64,000 nt of DNA. It comes from Verrucomicrobiaceae bacterium. GTDB taxonomy: Bacteria > Verrucomicrobiota > Verrucomicrobiia > Verrucomicrobiales > Verrucomicrobiaceae. Shown here piece after piece: positions 8,699 to 16,620 of this stretch. The DNA lies in assembly GCA_027486585.1 (NCBI GenBank), contig JAIXOU010000079.1:1-64000 (forward strand), given 5' to 3'. Position numbers and translations under genes: made by a program. Every line of letters begins with the position of its first letter. Positions within the stretch are counted from its first letter, which is position 1. The notes beneath the pieces are model-generated. The model ran no database searches and was not told the DNA's origin. It saw only the letters and a program-made list of their open reading frames with translations.

Positions 8699-9616
8699 AT
8701 GAGACGACATCACTCTTTTGCCATCTGGGCTTACTGCCTGATTACCGGTGTCTCCGCCGCCTATGCAGACCAAGCTGAAACCGTGATCTTGGCTGAGCGA
8801 CCGAAGTTAGCTCTGTATGCCGAAGACGTGACCATTGACGGTCTGCCGCGTCCAGACTTGGCTCGTGCCTTGAGCGATAGCCTCAGTGCAGGCCTGTTAA
8901 AGCGCGGACAAGTGCGTGTCTTCAGTCTCGAGAGTGCTGCAGGCCGTGATGCCACGGGAATGCTTGCCAGTCCGGCCTCGTCCACAGCCAATCGAGTCAA
9001 TAAACTCCTGGATGATGGGCTCGATTACGTGATGACCTTTAACGTTCTGGGCATCAACAGCGAGTATTTGATGAGTGTGAAAAAGATGCGCGCTCGTACT
9101 CATGAAGTCGTCGAGGCCCATCAGTTCACCAGTGTGGGCCGCGAGACCGGCCTCTTTAAATTGATGGCGACCGTTTTAGAGCAAGTGGACCCGCGTCCGT
9201 ATGGTCGAAGCAAGGTTTTTCCACGCACCCAGTCGCCGGCTGTGCTCGCTGCGTCGCCTCCAGTTCGTGTGGTGATCAAGCCTGAAGTGGCCGCCTATGA
9301 TCCTTGGAAACAGAATGTACCGCCAGTCCATGATCTGACGAATGTCCGCAAAGCGCTGGTGTATCGCCACCTAGGCACAGTAAACTACATCAACAATTCA
9401 TGGAAATTTTGCATCATCCGCCCGACGGAAGGCACCTCGCTAAGTGAAAATGATAACCTGCATATCCTCTGGGATGAAGGGGACGTCTATGCTGCCCTGC
9501 GAGTCTGCGCTGTTGAGCGTGGAGGGGTCGTGGCTGACATGGGGCACACGCCGAATCATCACCCGCTGTTTCATGGGGATAAGGTGTTCGGTTGGGCACC
9601 ACCTTTGCGCGAATGA
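8699..9616 (+). CDS. Exported protein with CsgG/LpoB-like fold (function unknown)
   Basis: The 305-residue product begins with a signal sequence (MRRHHSFAIWAYCLITGVSAAYA, cleavage near residue 23). I chose the ATG at 8699 because the frame upstream to 8609 lacks a better signal peptide; the ATG at 8672 is an alternative. Residues about 25-170 (KLALYAEDVTIDG, then LARALSDSLSAGLLKRGQV, then LLDDGLDYVMTFNVLGI) have the alternating strand-helix pattern of CsgG/LpoB-like domains, where a protein binds an envelope partner. This is an inference from pattern only. The C-terminal 90 residues (YINNSWKFCII, LHILWDEGDVYAALRV) resemble a small beta domain as in conserved verrucomicrobial proteins. It is followed by dnaN after 172 bp and has no obvious functional link to it. 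Confidence 0.75.
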   Translation: MRRHHSFAIWAYCLITGVSAAYADQAETVILAERPKLALYAEDVTIDGLPRPDLARALSDSLSAGLLKRGQVRVFSLESAAGRDATGMLASPASSTANRVNKLLDDGLDYVMTFNVLGINSEYLMSVKKMRARTHEVVEAHQFTSVGRETGLFKLMATVLEQVDPRPYGRSKVFPRTQSPAVLAASPPVRVVIKPEVAAYDPWKQNVPPVHDLTNVRKALVYRHLGTVNYINNSWKFCIIRPTEGTSLSENDNLHILWDEGDVYAALRVCAVERGGVVADMGHTPNHHPLFHGDKVFGWAPPLRE

Positions 9617-9723
9617 TTTAATTCAGGGATGGAAATGCAGTGTTTTAGCTGTAATTGGCCACGACATTTGCCCTAGGCAGGGTAAAAAAGGTTAAGTTCT
9701 GTGACTTTTCCCAGCCAAACTCC

Positions 9724-9752
9724 TTGCCACGGACTGAGTCGCTGGTTAAAAA
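9724..9752 (+). promoter_or_regulatory. Candidate sigma-70 promoter for dnaN
   Basis: TTGCCA (9724-9729) is separated by 17 bp from TAAAAA (9747-9752), giving a predicted transcription start about 30 bp before the dnaN ATG. The -35 box differs from consensus at one position and the -10 box at two. No other good candidate is seen in the 172-bp gap. Confidence 0.35.
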
Positions 9753-9788
9753 GCAGATGCACACATTAAGTACGTAGGCACGCCCCAT

Positions 9789-10886
9789 ATGAAGTTCACG
9801 ATCAGTAAGGAGTCATTCCAACAGGCCATTCAACAGGTACAGCACGTCGTCAGCACGCGCACGACGCTGGCCATCCTCTCCAATGTCCTGCTCCGCGCCA
9901 AAGATGGCGTGCTTGAGCTCACGACCACGGATCTCGACGTCGGTGTCACCTGTGTAGTGCCTGCCGAAGTGCATGAAGAAGGTGCCACCACTCTGCCTGC
10001 ACGCCGCTTGGCTACCATCGTTCGCGAATTGCCAGCAGAAGATATCGAAATCACCGTGGATGAAAAGAACACCGCGTCTATCCGCAGCGGCCCTTCCTTC
10101 TTCAAAGTGCTGGGTCTAACCAGTGAAGAATTCCCAGCGCTGCCACGTTTTGACGATGCCCGTGAATTCAAGATCGAGCAGGCTGCCCTGCGTGATTGCC
10201 TGAAAAAGACCTCGTATGCGATCTCCACCGATGAGACCCGCTATGTCCTCAATGGCATCCTTTTCTCCTTTAAAAACAATGCCCTAACCATGGTTGCCAC
10301 AGATGGTCGCCGTCTCGCCATGGTCGAGCAAGAATTGGAATTCCCTCAGAGTCAGGAGATCGACATTATCGTGCCGACCAAGGCTGTTAATGAATTGGCC
10401 CGACTTTTAGGTGATTCGGGAGATGTGATCATCCGCGTGACGGGCAGTCAGGTCGGCTTTGATCTCGGCGATAGCCTTCTGATCAGTAAGCTGATCGACG
10501 GTAACTATCCAAACTATCGACAAGTCATCCCTGGTGAGGCCAAGGAACGCATTGCGCTGGATCGTGAGGTCTTCCTAAAGGCGATCAGCCGTGTCTCTCT
10601 TCTCGCTAGTGAGAAATCAAATTCCGTGAAGTTCCAGTTCACACCTGGTCAGGTCGAGATCATCGCCAGTAGCCCAGACATTGGTGAGGCCCGTGAAACC
10701 ATCGCAATTAACTACAAGGGAGCGACCATCACCATCGCCTTTAATCCTGAGTTTACCATGGCTCCTCTGCGTAATCTGAGTGCCGATGAGGTTCATCTTC
10801 ATCTTATTGATGACATCAGCCCCGGAGTTCTCCGCACAGGCACCAATTTTCTCTACGTGCTCATGCCTATGCGCGTGAATAACTAA
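9789..10886 (+). CDS. dnaN: DNA polymerase III beta subunit (sliding clamp)
   Basis: The 365-residue product is full length for a bacterial beta clamp, which encircles DNA as a dimer and tethers polymerase III and repair factors. The start MKFTISKESFQQAIQQVQHVVSTR, the LTTTDLDVGV segment of domain I, FPALPRF and the domain II block DETRYVLNGILF with TDGRRLA are all standard, and domain III ends with YVLMPMRVNN, the C-terminal MPMR motif at the protein-binding pocket. It is not next to dnaA or recF here; its neighbours are an exported protein and a lipoprotein gene 33 bp downstream. No Shine-Dalgarno sequence is evident before the ATG. Confidence 0.98.
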   Translation: MKFTISKESFQQAIQQVQHVVSTRTTLAILSNVLLRAKDGVLELTTTDLDVGVTCVVPAEVHEEGATTLPARRLATIVRELPAEDIEITVDEKNTASIRSGPSFFKVLGLTSEEFPALPRFDDAREFKIEQAALRDCLKKTSYAISTDETRYVLNGILFSFKNNALTMVATDGRRLAMVEQELEFPQSQEIDIIVPTKAVNELARLLGDSGDVIIRVTGSQVGFDLGDSLLISKLIDGNYPNYRQVIPGEAKERIALDREVFLKAISRVSLLASEKSNSVKFQFTPGQVEIIASSPDIGEARETIAINYKGATITIAFNPEFTMAPLRNLSADEVHLHLIDDISPGVLRTGTNFLYVLMPMRVNN

Positions 10887-10919
10887 GTCTGTTCTCAACC
10901 CCAAACCTACCCTCCACCG

Positions 10920-11444
10920 ATGGTCCGTTCCCCTCTCATCCTTGCCTTGGCTGCCTGCACACTTTCCGCCTGCCAGCCCTACATGCAGCCACGTCCTTTT
11001 GCGGGTCGCGGCGGTCAATCACTGGACAGCCCACCACGCTATGGCGATGGCAATCGTTATGTCGAGCCGATCGCACCAGGAGCACAAACTGATCCGAGTG
11101 CTGTCGTGCCCCCAGTGCCGAGCACACCTGCCCCATCCATTCCAGGTGCCCCAGGAGTCGATCAAGGTTTGAGCCTGACACCCACACCAAGTGGACCTGC
11201 GGCCCCAACCACACCAACGGTGACAACGCCAAGCGTCCCGACAACGCCGACAGTAACGGCACCAACGCCTGCACCTACACCAGCGGCTTCTGACGTCCCT
11301 TTTGCACGCTCTGTAGCAGGCAAGCCGGGTTACGTTTACAGTCCGAAAGATCCCAAAAAGATTATCAGTGTCGATGGTCTGCGTCCCGGCTCCAAGGCTA
11401 AAGACCCAGAGACTGGCGAGATCTTCCGCGTTCCCTTCCAGTGA
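10920..11444 (+). CDS. Lipoprotein with Pro/Thr-rich linker (function unknown)
   Basis: The 174-residue product has a lipoprotein signal peptide with lipobox LSAC; the modified Cys would be residue 18. Residues about 55-125 are a low-complexity Pro/Thr/Ala/Val linker with repeats such as TTPTVT and TPAPTPA. The C-terminal 45 residues (AGKPGYVYSPKDPKKIISVD) form a compact segment ending in IFRVPFQ. That end resembles small conserved PVC lipoprotein domains, but I cannot assign a function. The linker suggests that the lipid-anchored tail reaches through the periplasm, perhaps to peptidoglycan. It lies 33 bp after dnaN and could share its transcript. Confidence 0.8.
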   Translation: MVRSPLILALAACTLSACQPYMQPRPFAGRGGQSLDSPPRYGDGNRYVEPIAPGAQTDPSAVVPPVPSTPAPSIPGAPGVDQGLSLTPTPSGPAAPTTPTVTTPSVPTTPTVTAPTPAPTPAASDVPFARSVAGKPGYVYSPKDPKKIISVDGLRPGSKAKDPETGEIFRVPFQ

Positions 11445-11496
11445 TGGTTAGCGGCTATGAAGCTGCAGTAGTCTGTCCCCTTTATCAAAAGTCAGT

Positions 11497-12411
11497 ATGT
11501 GTCCAAAATCACTTTTCGTTGGAGCCTTCACGTTCATCGCTCTAAGCGCCTCTGCCGCAGATCGGCTGAAAGTGCTCATCATTGATGGTCAAAACAATCA
11601 CAAGTGGGACATCACCACGCCCGTGCTTGTAAATGCGCTGGATAGTAGTGGTGCTTTCACCACGGAAGTTAGCACGACCCCTGCCAAAGGCTCGCCTGCT
11701 GAGGCCTGGAAAGATTGGCATCCTGACTTTGCTCAATATTCGGCAGTGGTCAGTAACTACAATGGTGAGCCATGGCCTGAGGCTGTCCGGTTGGCTTTTG
11801 ATGCTTACATGAAGAACGGCGGCGGTTTTGTCTCCGTTCACGCCGCAGATAATTCCTTTCCTGAGTGGAAAGAGTACAACCAGATGATCGGTGTCGGTGG
11901 CTGGGGAAAAAGAAACGAGGAATCAGGTCCATGGCTGTATGTCAAAGATGGCAAGCTTTTCCGCGATACCAGCAAAGGCAACGGTGGTGCCCATGGTCAG
12001 CAGCATGAGTTTGTCGTAGAGATCCAAAATACGGAGCACCCAATCACTCGTGGATTACCGCCACGCTGGCTGCACGCCAAAGATGAACTTTACAGCCGCC
12101 TTCGCGGCCCAGCAGAGAACATTGAAATCCTGGCCACAGCCAAATCAGATCTGACCTCTGAGAATGAGCCCAATCTCATGGTCCTCAGTTATGGCAAGGG
12201 CCGCGTTTTCCATACGACACTGGGACATGCTGATTACTCCATGTTGGATCGCGGATTCTATGAAACCTTTCAACGCGGTACGGAGTGGGTCGCAACTGGT
12301 GACACCAAAGCCACTGGCGATGTGCCAGTAGATTTCCCGACAGCGGAAAAGGTCTCGGTTGTGCTTTTGGACGGGCATCCCAAACAGTCAGCTCCAGCAC
12401 CCAAAAAGTAA
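11497..12411 (+). CDS. Secreted ThuA-domain protein
   Basis: The 304-residue product has a signal peptide (MCPKSLFVGAFTFIALSASAA) followed by a ThuA domain over nearly its whole length: LKVLIIDGQNNHKW, then VVSNYNGEPWPEAV, GGGFVSVHAADNSFPEW and a late GRVFHTTLGHADYSM. The family has a class I glutamine-amidotransferase-like fold, usually without the amidase triad, and is linked to trehalose/sugar use or carbohydrate hydrolysis in planctomycetes and verrucomicrobia. The reaction is unknown. It is a stand-alone form of the domain that begins the 1290-5456 fusion protein, with which it shares the GRVFHTT/GHN-type histidine segment. tRNA-Val follows 73 bp after the stop. Confidence 0.9.
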   Translation: MCPKSLFVGAFTFIALSASAADRLKVLIIDGQNNHKWDITTPVLVNALDSSGAFTTEVSTTPAKGSPAEAWKDWHPDFAQYSAVVSNYNGEPWPEAVRLAFDAYMKNGGGFVSVHAADNSFPEWKEYNQMIGVGGWGKRNEESGPWLYVKDGKLFRDTSKGNGGAHGQQHEFVVEIQNTEHPITRGLPPRWLHAKDELYSRLRGPAENIEILATAKSDLTSENEPNLMVLSYGKGRVFHTTLGHADYSMLDRGFYETFQRGTEWVATGDTKATGDVPVDFPTAEKVSVVLLDGHPKQSAPAPKK

Positions 12412-12437
12412 GACTTTGACATACTCATAAAAATCAG

Positions 12438-12466
12438 TTGCTCAATGCCGCTGAGAAGAGTATGAA
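12438..12466 (+). promoter_or_regulatory. Weak candidate promoter for tRNA-Val
   Basis: TTGCTC (12438-12443), a 17-bp spacer and TATGAA (12461-12466) lie upstream of the tRNA start. A perfect -35 hexamer, TTGACA, is at 12416-12421 but has no good -10 at the right distance. Either box set is weak, so the exact promoter is uncertain. Confidence 0.25.
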
Positions 12467-12484
12467 GACTGCCCTTTGGATCAC

Positions 12485-12559
12485 GCGCGGTTAGCTCAGT
12501 GGTAGAGCATTACCTTGACATGGTAGGGGTCACAGGTTCGAACCCTGTACCGCGCACCA
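12485..12559 (+). tRNA. tRNA-Val (anticodon GAC)
   Basis: A full cloverleaf is visible: acceptor stem GCGCGGT (12485-12491) with ACCGCGC (12549-12555), D-arm GCTC/GAGC, anticodon stem TACC/GGTA within TTACC and GGTAG, loop TTGACAT with anticodon GAC at 12517-12519, a 5-bp T-arm ACAGG/CCTGT around TTCGAAC, discriminator A and an encoded CCA end (12557-12559). The anticodon reads valine codons GUC and GUU. Confidence 0.97.
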
Positions 12560-12666
12560 TCTTTGACGAAGCCAGCTTTAAAAGCTCAATCGCTTCAGAA
12601 GATGAGTCGATCCAATTAGAATCTGAGGAAGAAGCACTTCCTGAAACGCGTAATGACAGCCTTCGT

Positions 12667-13104
12667 ATGATTCGTCTTTCGCTTACACTGCTGGTCGCTT
12701 GCCTGCTCTCTTCTTGCTCCACGGCTTTTAAATGTGAATGGAAAACGGCGACGGCTCTCGGCCCACAATCAGGCATTGAGGGCGCCTGGCAGGGCACTTG
12801 GTTGAGTTCAGCAAACGGACATCATGGGAATCTGCGCTGCATCGTGGGACCCAAGAAGAATGTCCAAGGTGACCGTGAATTTCATTATCATGCTACTTGG
12901 GCCGGTCTTGTCGGAGGTGCCTATCGTGCCACGCATCGCGTGAATGTATCCAAGGGGGCTTCGACTTTTACCGGTGAACATCAGATGCCGCGCTGGGCTG
13001 GGGGGCGCTATGTTTATGGAGGCACGATCCAGGGAGATGCCTTTAATGCCTGTTATGAATGCTCCAAGGATAAGGGCACTTTTCAGATGCAGCGGGTGAG
13101 ATAG
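12667..13104 (+). CDS. Small lipoprotein (function unknown)
   Basis: The 145-residue product begins MIRLSLTLLVACLLSSCSTA, a lipoprotein signal with lipobox LSSC and modified Cys at residue 17. I chose the ATG at 12667 because the frame upstream runs through the tRNA and carries no signal peptide. The mature part is a small beta-rich domain: IEGAWQGTWLSSANGHHG, later LRCIVGPK and FHYHATWAGLVGGAYRATHRV, which look like alternating strands of a lipocalin/YceI-type or similar barrel. It ends GDAFNACYECSKDKGTFQM, with four Cys in the mature part counting those in LRC and KFKCEW-type segments. Function is not recognised. It follows tRNA-Val by 107 bp and precedes the P-type ATPase by 67 bp. Confidence 0.75.
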   Translation: MIRLSLTLLVACLLSSCSTAFKCEWKTATALGPQSGIEGAWQGTWLSSANGHHGNLRCIVGPKKNVQGDREFHYHATWAGLVGGAYRATHRVNVSKGASTFTGEHQMPRWAGGRYVYGGTIQGDAFNACYECSKDKGTFQMQRVR

Positions 13105-13171
13105 GCAAATTTTGACCCAACTTTCACAAGCAAGGCTGAGACGGTGAGGTGGGGCTGGCGATAATGCGCTG

Positions 13172-15538
13172 ATGCCATCCCATAGCTCCTGCAAACACTG
13201 CGGATCTCCCGTGCCAGCGAACCGCGATGACGAGTTCTGCTGCTCGGGATGTGTGTATGTGTTTGATTTGCTTCATCAGCAGGGTCTTGATCATTTCTAT
13301 GATTTAAAGGGCGGTCTTTCATTGCCACCTGTTTCCCCGCAGAGTCTGCGTGAACGCGATTATGAATGGCTGGTGGAGCTCGGGCGCAACGCTGCTCCGC
13401 AGGGCGAGCTTTGCCTGGCGCTACAGGGCATCTCCTGTGTGGGTTGTATCTGGCTGATCGAAAAAGTCTTTGCTCGTCATGCGGGTGGGCTGAGGGTCAA
13501 TGTGGATGTTGTTCACGGTGATCTATTCTTTTGCTATGATCCGGCAGTGTTTGATGTGGTGGCCTTTGCCAAAGACATGCAGGCGTTTGGGTATCTTGTT
13601 GGACCGCCACGTGAGGGCGAAGAGCGTAAACAAACCTCTGGCTTGGAACGGCGCATGGGCGTGTGTGGAGCCTTCGCTATGAATGCTATGGCCTTCTGTC
13701 TGCCTGCCTATTATGGCATGCCAGCGGACTTTGTTTTTGCGCCCTGGTTTGATATGATCGCTGCGGTCTCTGCCACTTTGGCCATGTTGGTCGGTGGGTC
13801 CTATTTCATTGAAAAAGCCTGGCGCAGCCTACAGGCCGGAGCGCTGCACATTGATACACCTATCGCGCTGGGGATCATTGCGGCTTACGTTGGCTCTATC
13901 GCTGGGTGGATTGCCGGAGTGCCAGGGCTGAAGTACTTCGACTTTGTGGCCATCTTCATTTTTCTCATGCTCGTGGGGCGCTGGGCGCAGCAGGCAGCCG
14001 TGGAAAGGAATCGCCGTAAGCTCATGCGTGACACCTCGATCCCAGACTCGGTGACACTGCTTGAAGAGGATAAGCCGCGCCCTCTCAGTGCCTTGAAAGC
14101 TGGAGTGCGCTTTGCCATCAAGCCTGGGCAATCCATCCCGGTTGCCTGCCGATTGCTGAGTTCACAAGCTTCTGTCAGTCTTGAGTGGATCAATGGTGAA
14201 AGCGAAGCTCAGCTGCGTGATGAGGGCCAATTGCTGCCATCGGGTGCCTTAAATATTGGCTCACGCGGACTGGAGGCAGAGGCTCTGGAAGGCTGGCCGG
14301 ATAGCACGTTGCGGAAGCTTTTAGAAGCCCGCCGCCCAGGTGAATTTCGCGATCTGAAATTGGAGCGCCTCTTGCGCTGGTATCTAGGCATCGTTGTCAT
14401 CATTGGCATTGCTGGGGCTTTCTGGTGGGCTTTGCATGGGGCTGGTGTGGTGCAGGCTGTTCAGGTCATGATCTCCATCTTTGTCGTCTCCTGCCCTTGT
14501 GCCCTCGGCGTGGCTGTGCCATTGGCGGAAGAATTAGCTGCGGCACGTGCTGAAAAACTAGGCGTTTTTGTTCGGACGCTCGGCCTTTGGAAGCGCCTGA
14601 TGCGTGTGCAGCGGACGGTCTTTGATAAAACAGGAACGCTGACTTTGGAAAATCCAGTCTTGGAGAATCGGGAGGTGATTAACCAACTGGATGACCAAGC
14701 TCGCCGCGCACTGCGCACTTTAGTCACAGGGAATCTGCATCCTGTGAGTCGGAGCTTGTTTGATGCCGTCGGTCCCGGTGCGCTTAGCACGAATGAGGTC
14801 CATGAAGTCATCGGCCAAGGCTTGTCGTTTACCGATGAATCTGGCCACGAATGGTTTCTCGGTCGCGGTGCGGGTGCCGATGCATTGCTAGGCTTGGATG
14901 GCGTGGCCCTGGCGGGCTTTCGCTTTCGAGATGAACTGCGTGCAGAGTCACTTCATGAAGTGCGTACGCTGCAAGAGCGCGGCATTTCTGTGCACATCCT
15001 CAGTGGTGATCGCGAGGCCAAAGTCGCACATATCGCCGCCCAGCTTGGTTTGAAAAACAAAGACTGGCAGGCAGGCCTGACCCCTGAGCAAAAAGCAGCG
15101 TGGGTGACAGAACAAAACGACAATGACACTCTCTACATCGGTGACGGAGCCAATGACAGCCTTGCCTTTGACGCTGCGCTTTGTGCGGGAAGTCCGGTTA
15201 CTGGACGCAGCTTCCTGGAGCAAAAGGCGGATTTCTTTTTCCTCGGGCACAGTCTGCGTTTTGTCAGCGGCCTGATGGACGTCGCTCGACTGCATCGCAG
15301 CGCGACACGACGTGTTTTTGCTTTTTCAGTCACTTATAATGCCGTCACCATCGTGGCTGGTCTCATGGGCCATCTTAGCCCTCTTGCCGCAGCGATTCTT
15401 ATGCCGCTGAGTTCAGTCGCGACCTTGAGTATTGTAGCGCTGACCTTTGCAGGAAAAAAGCAGACCTTCGAGAAGGCCTCGTTGGCTGAGGAGCTATTCC
15501 CAAACAATCAGACTGCGGGCCACCTCGCCACGCTCTAA
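13172..15538 (+). CDS. Heavy-metal (probably copper) P1B-type ATPase, CcoI/FixI-like
   Basis: The 788-residue product pumps a metal ion, most likely Cu(I), across the inner membrane using ATP. Residues 7-27 form a Cys-rich zinc-ribbon-like metal-binding domain (CKHCGSP and CCSGC), characteristic of the CcoI/FixI group that supplies copper to cbb3 oxidase. An HMA-like domain follows with CVGC at 89-92. The membrane ion-binding CPC motif is at 441-443, the phosphorylated Asp in DKTGT at 485 and the hinge GDGAND at 657-662, so the catalytic set is complete. The last 45 bp overlap the convergent alcohol dehydrogenase gene. No cco oxidase genes are in the window, so the link to cbb3 assembly is from family resemblance only; the cargo could be copper efflux. 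Confidence 0.93.
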   Translation: MPSHSSCKHCGSPVPANRDDEFCCSGCVYVFDLLHQQGLDHFYDLKGGLSLPPVSPQSLRERDYEWLVELGRNAAPQGELCLALQGISCVGCIWLIEKVFARHAGGLRVNVDVVHGDLFFCYDPAVFDVVAFAKDMQAFGYLVGPPREGEERKQTSGLERRMGVCGAFAMNAMAFCLPAYYGMPADFVFAPWFDMIAAVSATLAMLVGGSYFIEKAWRSLQAGALHIDTPIALGIIAAYVGSIAGWIAGVPGLKYFDFVAIFIFLMLVGRWAQQAAVERNRRKLMRDTSIPDSVTLLEEDKPRPLSALKAGVRFAIKPGQSIPVACRLLSSQASVSLEWINGESEAQLRDEGQLLPSGALNIGSRGLEAEALEGWPDSTLRKLLEARRPGEFRDLKLERLLRWYLGIVVIIGIAGAFWWALHGAGVVQAVQVMISIFVVSCPCALGVAVPLAEELAAARAEKLGVFVRTLGLWKRLMRVQRTVFDKTGTLTLENPVLENREVINQLDDQARRALRTLVTGNLHPVSRSLFDAVGPGALSTNEVHEVIGQGLSFTDESGHEWFLGRGAGADALLGLDGVALAGFRFRDELRAESLHEVRTLQERGISVHILSGDREAKVAHIAAQLGLKNKDWQAGLTPEQKAAWVTEQNDNDTLYIGDGANDSLAFDAALCAGSPVTGRSFLEQKADFFFLGHSLRFVSGLMDVARLHRSATRRVFAFSVTYNAVTIVAGLMGHLSPLAAAILMPLSSVATLSIVALTFAGKKQTFEKASLAEELFPNNQTAGHLATL

Positions 15539-16606
15539 CGCAGCGTAGGCTTCATTGATTTCATCGAGCCGCCAAGTGCGTGTCAGTAGTTCATCGAGCT
15601 TTATGGCACCGGTCTGATGCAGATCCATGAGGCGCGGCAGATCAATGCGTGGGCGCATGGAGCCGTAGAGGCTGCCTTTGAGCGTCTTCTCGGCATAGAG
15701 CAGCTGGTTGGTATTGATGCGTGCACGGGCATCTCCACGGCTGATACCTGTGACGACGCAAGTGCCACCTTTGCGCAGCGAATCAAAAGCTTGCTCGATG
15801 GGTTCTGGCAGACCGATGGCTTCAAAAGTGAAGTCAGCGCCGAGTCCGCCCGTGAGATCTTTGATCGCCTGCACTGGATCACTGGTGCTGCTATTGATGA
15901 AGTGGGTGGCCCCGAGTGCGCGAGCATGGACTTCTTTTCCAGCCACCGTATCCACAGCGATGATCTTCCGTGCGCTGACCATGCTCGCGCCTTGGATGAT
16001 GTTTAGGCCGATACCGCCACAGCCAAAGACCGCCACCGTGGCCCCAGGTCGCACCTGAGCAGCATGAGTCACCGCGCCGATGCCAGTGATGACGCCGCAA
16101 CTAATCAACGCCGCTTTCCACAGTGGAAAATCAGGATCGATCTTGACCACGGCAGCCTCAGGCATGGTGGACATGGAGCTAAAGGTGGAGACGCCCGCGT
16201 AATGGCGGATGCTGTCTCCTCGTGAGTTACGAAAGCGCGTCTGACCATCTGGCATAAGCCCCGTGAAACGCATGGTCGTGCCAAGATCGCAAAGTGCAGG
16301 CCGCCCTTGCTGGCAGTAGTCGCAGCGACCGCAGGACGAGCGCCAAATCGGGATCACATGATCCCCTGGCACCACACTGGTCACACCCGGCCCCACAGCC
16401 TCGACGATGCCTGCGCCTTCATGCCCCGGAATGATCGGCATTGGCATCGGCAGGTCGCCATTCATAACATGCAGATCACTGTGACAGACCCCAGCCGCTT
16501 TCATCCGTACCAAGACTTCACCTGCCTGTGGCGGTAAAACTTCCACCTCCTCAATGACGAGTGGCTTTCCTGATTCATAAAGGACGGCAGCTAGGGCGGT
16601 GGGCAT
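15494..16606 (-). CDS. Zinc-dependent alcohol dehydrogenase
   Basis: The 370-residue product is a medium-chain dehydrogenase that oxidises alcohols with NAD(H) or a related nicotinamide cofactor. Catalytic zinc ligands are C41 and the H62-E63 pair of the GHEGAG motif, with structural zinc cysteines C92, C95, C98 and C106 (CGRCDYCQQGRPALC). The Rossmann motif FGCGGIGLN is present. The pattern is that of the class III/NDMA-dependent Zn-ADH group (Rxyl_3153-like), and the substrate cannot be fixed. The gene starts 14 bp after the DUF885 gene stop, so it may be the tail of a minus-strand transcript. Its 3' end overlaps the convergent P-type ATPase by 45 bp. Confidence 0.9.
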   Translation of the reverse strand: MPTALAAVLYESGKPLVIEEVEVLPPQAGEVLVRMKAAGVCHSDLHVMNGDLPMPMPIIPGHEGAGIVEAVGPGVTSVVPGDHVIPIWRSSCGRCDYCQQGRPALCDLGTTMRFTGLMPDGQTRFRNSRGDSIRHYAGVSTFSSMSTMPEAAVVKIDPDFPLWKAALISCGVITGIGAVTHAAQVRPGATVAVFGCGGIGLNIIQGASMVSARKIIAVDTVAGKEVHARALGATHFINSSTSDPVQAIKDLTGGLGADFTFEAIGLPEPIEQAFDSLRKGGTCVVTGISRGDARARINTNQLLYAEKTLKGSLYGSMRPRIDLPRLMDLHQTGAIKLDELLTRTWRLDEINEAYAALERGEVARSLIVWE

Positions 16607-16620
16607 GGTGTGATTTAAAA

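Noticed and set aside
9617-9788. Chromosome replication origin near dnaN
   Set aside because: No cluster of DnaA boxes or AT-rich unwinding tract is visible in the gap, and dnaA, recF and gyrB are absent nearby.
12499-12666. Upstream extension of the small lipoprotein frame through tRNA-Val
   Set aside because: It overlaps the tRNA and adds no signal peptide; the lipoprotein signal starts exactly at the ATG at 12667.
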